A DNA stretch of 7,103 nucleotides from Spirochaetaceae bacterium (GTDB lineage Bacteria > Spirochaetota > Spirochaetia > Treponematales > Rectinemataceae): NCBI GenBank assembly GCA_003452735.1, contig DMNL01000004.1, positions 1-7,103 on the forward strand. Reading direction: 5' to 3'. Position 1 is the first letter of the stretch. Every line of letters begins with the position of its first letter. A program made the position numbers and the translations under genes. Below the pieces are notes generated by a model that saw nothing but the letters and a program-made list of their open reading frames with translations, was not told the origin of the DNA and did no database searches. This document shows positions 1-4,907 of the stretch, piece by piece.

Positions 1-42
1 AAACCTCTTTTTCAATTTTTATAAAACTATTGTGACTTAAAT

Positions 43-61
43 TTTACCATCTCAAGGTAAA
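43..61 (-). terminator. Weak stem-loop downstream of the NTPase gene
   Basis: A perfect 6-bp stem (TTTACC and GGTAAA) encloses a 7-base loop, beginning 16 bases after the stop codon of the minus-strand NTPase gene. It is AT-rich and is followed on the minus strand by ATTTAAGT rather than a clean T run, so it would be a poor intrinsic terminator. It could mark the end of the rex-NTPase transcript or be chance. Nothing else could be supported in bases 1-77. Confidence 0.2.
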
Positions 62-77
62 CCGTGCAACTAAAGAA

Positions 78-665
78 TCATCGTTGCTCAAGAAAAGAAA
101 AAATATCAAGGCAAGCGGAAGATATTGTCAATTTATCAAGCTCGAGATTGCAGATCTGATTTATTGAAATTTCACGATTTACAAGGAAAGAAATAAGAGG
201 ATATTTCAAGCTTGTTCTGACAGTCAAAACAAGGGCGTCTGGGTCCTTTGTGCGGAGCACAAATTCTAAAAAGCATAAATGGCCACCGCTATTCTCGAGC
301 TCAAGTGGGCCGATTTCGTCTATTAAACAAATTTTTCCTTTTTTATCTAGCCCAAAGTGAGCATGTTGCGAAATAGCATTCAATTTAATAGCTTGAATGT
401 AGCTTTCTCTTATATACGAGAAGGCATCAGAAGAGAATTCGAATGCAACATCTCTTTTACCTATAGGACGCGAAGCTGCGAGAAAAGTCTCTCCATTTGA
501 TACATCACAAAGACTGATACGATAAGGTATCCCATTCTCATCGCGCTGCGAAATTTCTATGCAGCCTCTACAAAGGATGCCTCTTTCTTTTGCAGTCTTT
601 ACGAGAGCATTGCAGAATGAAGTCTTTCCAGAACCGCGTGGGCCTGAAATTAAAAATATCTTCAT
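78..665 (-). CDS. THEP1-like P-loop nucleoside triphosphatase
   Basis: This 195-residue protein is a probable soluble NTPase of the NTPase_1/THEP1 type. It opens with a beta strand and a Walker A loop, GPRGSGKTS at residues 8-16. The Walker B segment is ICLIDE at 112-117 and continues into DEIGPLEL at 116-123; this DEIGPxEL signature is typical of THEP1 enzymes, which hydrolyse nucleoside triphosphates in vitro with no settled cellular role. The region between the two motifs, with a cysteine pair (residues 32 and 35) and GETFLAASRP, also follows the family layout. Length is normal for the family. The ATG lies 23 bases after the rex stop, so the two are probably cotranscribed. Its ribosome binding site is weak (GAG five bases before ATG) and a small hairpin sits just upstream, which suggests coupling to rex translation. 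Substrate is unknown; a role in nucleotide or cofactor metabolism is a guess from context. Confidence 0.8.
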   Translation of the reverse strand: MKIFLISGPRGSGKTSFCNALVKTAKERGILCRGCIEISQRDENGIPYRISLCDVSNGETFLAASRPIGKRDVAFEFSSDAFSYIRESYIQAIKLNAISQHAHFGLDKKGKICLIDEIGPLELENSGGHLCFLEFVLRTKDPDALVLTVRTSLKYPLISFLVNREISINQICNLELDKLTISSACLDIFSFLEQR

Positions 666-672
666 AAGCTCA

Positions 673-685
673 GGGATAGAATCCC
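673..685 (-). other. Small hairpin between rex and the NTPase gene
   Basis: GGGAT-tct-ATCCC forms a perfect 5-bp stem with a 3-base loop in the 23-base gap between the rex stop and the NTPase start, ending 7 bases before the ATG. It occupies the place where a ribosome binding site would be expected. It may tune translation of the second gene or be a weak processing site. The sequence is certain, the function is inferred. Confidence 0.3.
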
Positions 686-688
686 ATT

Positions 689-1333
689 TTAGGAAAGTTT
701 AGCTTTTGTACGCATCATGACCGAGAGTATTGCATATCCAGAAGATAAATCTTCTCTTTGAACAATCACATCATCTGGTACTTTGAGTTTCACGTTGGTG
801 AAATTCCATATTGCCTTTATGCCTGCAGCGATGATCGCATCGCAGCTTGACTGGGCGTAGGGTGAAGGAACAGTTAAGATGGCAAGAGTTATCTTCATCC
901 TTTCTACAATCTCTTTTAGCTGATTCATTTGGTACACTTGAATTTGATGAATAGTCTTGCCTACCTTCAAAGGGTCGCTGTCGAATGCTGCGACTATATG
1001 AAGGCCATGATTTCTGAATTCTTGATAGCCAGTTAGAGCAGATCCCAGGTTTCCTGCGCCTACAATCATCGCTCTTTGTTCAATATCCCAAGCGAGATAG
1101 TGCTCTATGGCTGCAATTAGCTGATCTACCGGATAGCCTTTTTTGGGTTTCCCTACTATACCGGTAATGGAGAGATCTTTTCTGACCTGTATTGGCTCAA
1201 GGTTTAGCTCATTTGCTATCCAAGTGCCGGAAATATAGGGTTCACCGGTTCTCTGAAAAGCACGTATTATATGGAGATATGAAGGAAAACGGCGGATTGA
1301 TGGGACATAGTTAAGCTTTGTTTTTTGAGACAT
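689..1333 (-). CDS. rex: Redox-sensing transcriptional repressor Rex
   Basis: Rex is a dimeric repressor that binds DNA when NADH/NAD+ is low and releases it when NADH rises, controlling fermentation and anaerobic energy genes. At 214 residues the length is normal. The N-terminal winged helix starts with VPSIRRFPSYL at 10-20 and contains the recognition segment QVRKDLSITG at 49-58, then GKPKKGYPV at 61-69. The Rossmann domain begins with the dinucleotide-binding loop MIVGAGNLGSAL at 89-100, followed by the acidic strand end AAFDSDP at 115-121. The C-terminus (GYAILSVMMRTK) is the helix that swaps between subunits in this family. The ATG has a strong ribosome binding site, AGAGGAGA, five bases away (1345-1338). 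Rex is followed by the NTPase gene after 23 bases. The recognition region has SITGIVGKPKKGY rather than the more common FGEFGKRGVGY form, as in a known branch of anaerobe Rex proteins. No convincing Rex operator was found in the window. Confidence 0.95.
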   Translation of the reverse strand: MSQKTKLNYVPSIRRFPSYLHIIRAFQRTGEPYISGTWIANELNLEPIQVRKDLSITGIVGKPKKGYPVDQLIAAIEHYLAWDIEQRAMIVGAGNLGSALTGYQEFRNHGLHIVAAFDSDPLKVGKTIHQIQVYQMNQLKEIVERMKITLAILTVPSPYAQSSCDAIIAAGIKAIWNFTNVKLKVPDDVIVQREDLSSGYAILSVMMRTKAKLS

Positions 1334-1412
1334 AATATCTCCTCTAATAACCTGCGCGAGAAATTGATTTAATGACTTATGTTAACCTATGCTGATATAT
1401 CGATAAAAGTCA

Positions 1413-1433
1413 AGCGATTAGGTCGCTATTATA
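1413..1433 (-). promoter_or_regulatory. Candidate rex promoter -10 with overlapping inverted repeat
   Basis: On the minus strand a perfect TATAAT (1433-1428) is followed directly by AGCGA-N5-TCGCT (1427-1413), a perfect 5-bp inverted repeat that would span the predicted start of transcription near 1421. This gives a leader of about 88 bases before rex. The weak point is the -35 box: at 17-base spacing the sequence is ATTATT, and a better TTGACC (1451-1446) is only 12 bases away. The repeat is placed as a repressor site would be, but its protein is unknown. Confidence 0.35.
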
Positions 1434-1457
1434 TAGTGCCTAAGAGGTCAAATAATT

Positions 1458-1501
1458 GAAAAAAGAAAGGCGCTGAGGAAAAGGAGGTAAACCTCAGCGC
1501 C
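1458..1501 (-). terminator. Strong Rho-independent terminator
   Basis: On the minus strand a perfect 10-bp GC-rich stem (GGCGCTGAGG at 1501-1492, CCTCAGCGCC at 1478-1469) encloses a 13-base loop and is followed by TTTCTTTTTTC (1468-1458). This is a textbook intrinsic terminator oriented to stop minus-strand transcripts from the phosphoribosyltransferase-like gene, whose stop codon lies 150 bases upstream, before they enter rex. The loop reads TTTACCTCCTTTT, which contains the anti-Shine-Dalgarno sequence. It also ends the candidate small RNA described separately. Confidence 0.88.
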
Positions 1502-1547
1502 ACTGCTCATGAAAACAGAACAACATTGGTTTTTGGCAACTGTTTCT
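1458..1547 (-). ncRNA. Candidate small RNA, about 90 nt
   Basis: A predicted minus-strand promoter (1583-1555) would start transcription near 1549-1547, and the strong terminator at 1501-1458 would end it, giving an RNA of about 90 nt. Its 5' half (about 46 nt) is A/T-rich and looks unstructured. Its 3' half is the terminator hairpin with an exposed C-rich loop, ACCTCCTTTT, complementary to Shine-Dalgarno sequences. This layout resembles C-rich-loop regulatory RNAs of Gram-positive bacteria, which block ribosome binding. It does not match any RNA family I can name. It could instead be only the 3' untranslated end of the upstream gene, or an attenuated leader of rex. Confidence 0.33.
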
Positions 1548-1554
1548 ATAGACA

Positions 1555-1583
1555 AGTATATCATAGAGCTAATGAATATGCAA
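1555..1583 (-). promoter_or_regulatory. Candidate extended -10 promoter for a small RNA or rex leader
   Basis: On the minus strand the -35-like TTGCAT (1583-1578) is separated by exactly 17 bases from TATACT (1560-1555), which matches five of six consensus positions and is preceded by TGA, an extended -10 element. Transcription would begin near 1549-1547. This is the best-formed sigma-70-type promoter I can find in the window. It lies between the stop codon of the phosphoribosyltransferase-like gene and the terminator, which is why an independent short transcript is suspected. Confidence 0.42.
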
Positions 1584-1651
1584 CTTATTGCGAGTTTTTC
1601 TGGGAATTTATACAGATTTATGAAACAAATTGCTTAGGATCAATAATATGC

Positions 1652-2548
1652 CTAATCCCACCACACTCTTCCTGAAAAATCTGTATGTATGGATGAGCCA
1701 GCATGCCGAATCGAACAAGCAGTTTTTACTTCTCCAAAAAGTGGGGATAGTCTCTTTAAGAACAAATCAAGCGTATTTCCTCCTGCAACATCTTCATCAT
1801 ATAAAAGAACATCCTTGTTGCGATAGTCAAAAAGCCATGCTTGATCCGATAAGCTTATGATAGGTTCTTCATCATGGCGTTTGAACATCGAAAACCGAAT
1901 GAAGTATAGAGGTATTTCTAAAAGTTCTGAAAGTATAAGAGCAGGCATGATGGAACCATGGGCGGCAGCGACGATAAGGCTAGGCTTAAATTCTTTTGAT
2001 ATTTTTGCAGCAAGTTCTGAAAGGAGTGAAGGTTGAGAGCCAAGCCATGTGTAACGATCTTGCACTGCAGTATATAAAAATGAAAAGATGCTAGGTGGAA
2101 TTTTAGAATAAAGCTTGTCTATGGCTGGTATGGCTTGAGGCAAGCATTGATAACACAAGCGAGCAACCTCTATGGATTGCCAATATTGTTCATTGGCTTG
2201 CTGAATTTCGGCTAGCGAATGGCGTATTCGGTACTTGCGCGCTTCCTTGAGTTCGTAATAGACAGCAGGATGAAGCGGAAGGCCATGTTCTACACAGATC
2301 TTATAGTTCAGCAGCACGTTTACAATTGCTGGAGTCATCAAATAGAGGCGAATTGCTTTGTCGAGCAGGTCGTGAATCTTATAAGAATCAAGTTCTTTGC
2401 TGGAAAGCTGAGCGGATTCAATGGCAGGGATGAGCTCCTTAATAGTTTGAATTATGAATTGAAAAGAGAGGGAGCAGTTCATCTGATCTGGTGGAGTATC
2501 CCAATCTGCCCATTCGAGTATCTGCATGAATTTGGCAAGACATGTCAT
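1652..2548 (-). CDS. Phosphoribosyltransferase-like protein with N-terminal helical region
   Basis: This 298-residue protein has a class I phosphoribosyltransferase-type fold in its C-terminal part, roughly 185-298. VLLYDEDVAGGNTLDLF at 247-263 matches the PRPP-binding loop (hydrophobic strand, two acidic residues, then small residues and a threonine). LIVAAAHGSIMPALILSELL at 191-210 matches the upstream strand and the loop that binds pyrophosphate. The first 180 residues are mostly helical and not recognised; no signal peptide or membrane segment is apparent. The ATG at 2548 has a good ribosome binding site, AGGA seven bases upstream, favouring it over the in-frame ATG at 2527. The gene diverges from mobA with only 11 bases between the start codons. 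The loop differs from standard salvage enzymes (DEDVAGGNT instead of a DDxxTTGxT pattern), so substrate and even catalysis are uncertain. It could be a nucleotide salvage enzyme or a regulator using a PRPP fold. Confidence 0.7.
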   Translation of the reverse strand: MTCLAKFMQILEWADWDTPPDQMNCSLSFQFIIQTIKELIPAIESAQLSSKELDSYKIHDLLDKAIRLYLMTPAIVNVLLNYKICVEHGLPLHPAVYYELKEARKYRIRHSLAEIQQANEQYWQSIEVARLCYQCLPQAIPAIDKLYSKIPPSIFSFLYTAVQDRYTWLGSQPSLLSELAAKISKEFKPSLIVAAAHGSIMPALILSELLEIPLYFIRFSMFKRHDEEPIISLSDQAWLFDYRNKDVLLYDEDVAGGNTLDLFLKRLSPLFGEVKTACSIRHAGSSIHTDFSGRVWWD

Positions 2549-2551
2549 AAT
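2543..2551 (+). promoter_or_regulatory. Candidate extended -10 for the mobA-ftcD-folD operon
   Basis: TGTCATAAT is a TGn extended -10 element with CATAAT matching five of six positions. No good -35 is seen 17 bases upstream (TGCATG), which extended -10 promoters tolerate. Transcription would begin near 2558, at or just before the mobA ATG at 2560. The promoter lies inside the first codons of the divergent gene. Confidence 0.35.
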
Positions 2552-2565
2552 AGTATCCTATGACA
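2543..2565. promoter_or_regulatory. Inverted repeat spanning both divergent start codons
   Basis: TGTCATA (2543-2549) and TATGACA (2559-2565) are perfect 7-bp inverted arms separated by 9 bases. Each arm contains a start codon: ATG of mobA in the right arm and, on the minus strand, ATG of the phosphoribosyltransferase-like gene in the left arm. An adjoining 8-bp palindrome, GACATGTC (2539-2546), repeats the TGTC half. The spacing fits a dimeric regulator covering both genes, but part of the symmetry follows from both genes beginning with codons ATG-ACA. Confidence 0.35.
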
Positions 2566-3240
2566 GATATAAAAGCAGAACAAGAAGACTTAGGCATCTC
2601 TGGCGAACAAAGATTGCCATTCTCGGCAGCCATTCTCAATGGTGGTCATGCTAGGCGTTTTGGCGGAATAGACAAACAAGAGGTTGAAATAGATGGAATT
2701 CCCATAGGTCTTATGCTAGCCTCTCAACTAAGCAAGATTGCCCAAGAGCTGCTGATCGTGGGCAAGCCTCAAAAGTCCTATGAAAGCCTTGGTGCTTCTC
2801 AGTTTGAAGACGATATAAAGGAAGGCGGGCCTGCATGTGGGCTATTAACTGCATTAATCCACGCTTCGTTTGACTGGCTTTGCCTTTGCGCAGTAGATAT
2901 GCCATTCGTATCTTTGGAATTAATTCGATATCTCTATGTTCAATCGATGTCAAAGGATGTAGATATTGTGCTCTGCAAGACAGAAAAAAGCATTCAGCCA
3001 TTTTTTGCATTCTATAACAAACATCTTGTTTTTGAATTATATTCTTATATCCAAAGCAGTTCAGGCTTATCCCTTTGGCACTTTATTAAAATAAAAAACC
3101 ATCTAATCATTCATGAGAATGAGATAATTTCTCTCTGCGATCCTAGACTTGTATTCCAAAATATAAATAACCGTAGATCATTGGAAGAGGCTCGTCGCCA
3201 AGTATTAGGTCTCAACACATTTCATATAATGGAGGAGTAA
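2560..3240 (+). CDS. mobA: MobA-like molybdenum cofactor guanylyltransferase
   Basis: MobA transfers GMP from GTP to molybdopterin, making the guanine dinucleotide cofactor of enzymes such as formate dehydrogenase. The nucleotidyltransferase signature is LNGGHARRFGGIDK at 26-39 (usual form LAGGxSxRMGGxDK). GGPACGLL at 89-96 matches the conserved GPLAG loop, CAVDMPF at 110-116 carries the metal-binding aspartate, QPFFAFY at 146-152 matches the usual hPLxAxY, and NINN at 201-204 matches the family NxN motif. At 226 residues it is longer than the usual 190-200, mainly from about 18 residues before the core. The ATG at 2560 is the first possible one after an in-frame stop and has no ribosome binding site; TTG at 2614 would give a more typical N-terminus but also lacks one. 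It is first in a tight operon, one base before ftcD. A related cytidylyl- or other sugar-type nucleotidyltransferase is the main alternative. Confidence 0.8.
   Translation: MTDIKAEQEDLGISGEQRLPFSAAILNGGHARRFGGIDKQEVEIDGIPIGLMLASQLSKIAQELLIVGKPQKSYESLGASQFEDDIKEGGPACGLLTALIHASFDWLCLCAVDMPFVSLELIRYLYVQSMSKDVDIVLCKTEKSIQPFFAFYNKHLVFELYSYIQSSSGLSLWHFIKIKNHLIIHENEIISLCDPRLVFQNINNRRSLEEARRQVLGLNTFHIMEE
3231..3235 (+). promoter_or_regulatory. Strong ribosome binding site of ftcD inside mobA
   Basis: GGAGG lies in the last codons of mobA, six bases before the ftcD ATG, and fixes that start. The overlap ties ftcD translation to passage of ribosomes through the mobA end. Confidence 0.8.
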
Positions 3241-3241
3241 A

Positions 3242-4897
3242 ATGGAGAAGCCCTTGCTAGAATGTGTTCCAAATTTTTCTGAAGGAAGAGATCGAACCAA
3301 GATCGAAGCTATCGCAAATGCCATCAGGTCTGTACAAGGGGTTTTTCTGCTCGATATAGACCCTAGCGCGGACACAAATCGTACAGTATATACCTTCCTT
3401 GGGCCTCCCGAAGCTGTAAAAGAAGCCGCTTTGAAAGCAGCGCGGGTTGCATATGAACTAATAGACATGAGAACGCATCATGGGGCTCATCCTCGAATAG
3501 GAGCTCTAGATGTATGCCCTTTTGTACCTGTTTCAGGTATTACCATGGAGGAATGCGTAACAATTTCAAAAGATTTCGGCAAAAAGCTCTCAGAAGAGCT
3601 TAATGTGCCAGTCTATCTCTACGAAAAATCGGCGACCTGTCCTGAACGGCAGAGTCTTGCTGATATCCGTGCTGGCGAATATGAAGGATTGGAGGCAAAA
3701 CTTGCGGATCTGGCATGGCAGCCCGACTTTGGACCCGCTCATTTCAATGCTCGCTGGGGTGCAACTGTAACCGGTGCAAGAGAATTCTTGATTGCTTATA
3801 ATATAAATCTCAATACCAAAGATAAGAGAATAGCTCATGATATAGCATTAAGTATTCGAGAAACAGGCCGTACAATAAAGGATAGTAATGGAAATATTGT
3901 CAAGATTCCAGGCAGATTGCAAGCTGTCCGTGCTATCGGATGGTATATCGAATCCTACCAATGTGCTCAGGTCTCTATCAATATTCTCGATTTTCATAAA
4001 ACCCCATTGCACATTGTATTCGATGCGGTTAAAGAAGAAGCTGAAGCCAGAGGTGTATATGTAACTGGTTCTGAGCTTATTGGACTTATTCCTCTCGAAG
4101 CTATCTGTGTTTGCGGGCAATACTATCGCCAGAAAGCAGGCAAAAGCCCCGCACTTTCGGACCACGAACTTGTAGAGCTAGCCATACAGACACTAGGTTT
4201 GCGATCCGTACAACCTTTTGAACCGGAAAAAAAGATAATAGAGTGGGCAATAAGGAAAGAAGACATTCTTGTTTCAAAAAAGGTCGGCTCCTTTGTAGAT
4301 ATTGTCTCTTCAGACTCGCCAGCACCTGGGGGAGGGTCTGTGGCTGCTCTGGCAGGAGCTCTTGGATCTGCTCTGGCTGCCATGGATGCAAATCTTACCG
4401 TAGGCAAGAAAGGATACGAAGGCTTTTATGAAGAATTGTCAGCATTAGGTCTCAAGGCTCAGAAACTCAAGAAGGCTTTGCTTGAACTTGTAGATGAAGA
4501 TACTGCGGCTTTTAATGCGGTTATGGATGCTATGAGGCTTCCAAAATCGACTGAAGCCGAGAAGAGAGCGCGTGATGTGGCAATCGAGACAGCTAACAAA
4601 GAAGCAGCTAGCGTGCCTCTTAAAACTTCTCGGTTTTGTCTCGAGGCAATGCGCTTATGCCTCGAAGCAGCTCGAACTGGCAACTCGAATTCGGCAACAG
4701 ATGCAGCTACAGGATGTCTCATGGCATGGGCAGGGCTTTCTGGAGCAGTCTTGAATGTTAGAATAAACATAAAAACGCTGTCTGATGAACAATTCACTTG
4801 TGAGGCAAGGAAAGAATGCGATTATTTAGAAACTGAGGCGGCTCAACTTCGGATGGAGCTTGAGAAGAGTATATTAGGTATTCTTGGGCTTCGATAG
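3242..4897 (+). CDS. ftcD: Bifunctional glutamate formiminotransferase / formimino-THF cyclodeaminase
   Basis: FtcD moves the formimino group of formiminoglutamate to tetrahydrofolate and then closes the ring with loss of ammonia, giving 5,10-methenyl-THF. In purine fermenters a related reaction uses formiminoglycine. The 551 residues carry both activities as in the animal enzyme. The N-terminal transferase subdomain runs from LLECVPNFSEGRD (5-17) to about 178; HPRIGALDVCPFVP at 83-96 holds the catalytic histidine 83. The second transferase subdomain covers about 180-325 and includes NARWGATVTGAREFL near its start. After a linker, the helical cyclodeaminase domain fills about 345-551, with SPAPGGGSVAAL at 359-370 and GNSNSATDA at 480-488. 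The start has an excellent ribosome binding site. It is one base after mobA and ten before the aminotransferase gene, with folD downstream to use its product. Whether histidine or purine is the source cannot be decided here, since no hut or purine-degradation gene is present. Confidence 0.95.
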   Translation: MEKPLLECVPNFSEGRDRTKIEAIANAIRSVQGVFLLDIDPSADTNRTVYTFLGPPEAVKEAALKAARVAYELIDMRTHHGAHPRIGALDVCPFVPVSGITMEECVTISKDFGKKLSEELNVPVYLYEKSATCPERQSLADIRAGEYEGLEAKLADLAWQPDFGPAHFNARWGATVTGAREFLIAYNINLNTKDKRIAHDIALSIRETGRTIKDSNGNIVKIPGRLQAVRAIGWYIESYQCAQVSINILDFHKTPLHIVFDAVKEEAEARGVYVTGSELIGLIPLEAICVCGQYYRQKAGKSPALSDHELVELAIQTLGLRSVQPFEPEKKIIEWAIRKEDILVSKKVGSFVDIVSSDSPAPGGGSVAALAGALGSALAAMDANLTVGKKGYEGFYEELSALGLKAQKLKKALLELVDEDTAAFNAVMDAMRLPKSTEAEKRARDVAIETANKEAASVPLKTSRFCLEAMRLCLEAARTGNSNSATDAATGCLMAWAGLSGAVLNVRINIKTLSDEQFTCEARKECDYLETEAAQLRMELEKSILGILGLR

Positions 4898-4907
4898 GTT
4901 TATTTCG

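Larger units (their letters stand above)
1334..1651. other. Intergenic region of 318 bases upstream of rex
   Basis: This is the only long gene-free stretch. From right to left on the minus strand it holds the 3' trailer of the phosphoribosyltransferase-like gene, an extended -10 promoter (1583-1555), the terminator (1501-1458), a TATAAT with inverted repeat (1433-1413), short AT palindromes (GATATATC at 1394-1401, TATCGATA at 1398-1405, GTTAAC at 1381-1386) and the rex ribosome binding site. A 42-codon open frame on the plus strand (1509-1637) is not supported as a gene. No tRNA or riboswitch was recognised. Confidence 0.6.

Noticed and set aside
30..35. TTGTGA, a half-site of the usual Rex operator.
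   Set aside because: No TCACAA partner at the right spacing, and it sits downstream of a gene rather than in a promoter.
1509..1637. A 42-codon plus-strand open frame after AAGGAGGT (1481-1488).
   Set aside because: The ribosome-binding-like motif is 20 bases from the ATG and lies in the loop of the minus-strand terminator; the peptide has no recognisable character and its strand is opposite to the local transcription.
3204..4455. A 12-base direct repeat, ATTAGGTCTCAA, at 3204-3215 and 4444-4455.
   Set aside because: Both copies are inside coding sequence in unrelated proteins with no flanking similarity; best explained by chance.
4884..4907. TTG start for the aminotransferase overlapping the end of ftcD.
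   Set aside because: The ATG at 4908 is in frame, has GATAGG upstream and gives a better N-terminus.
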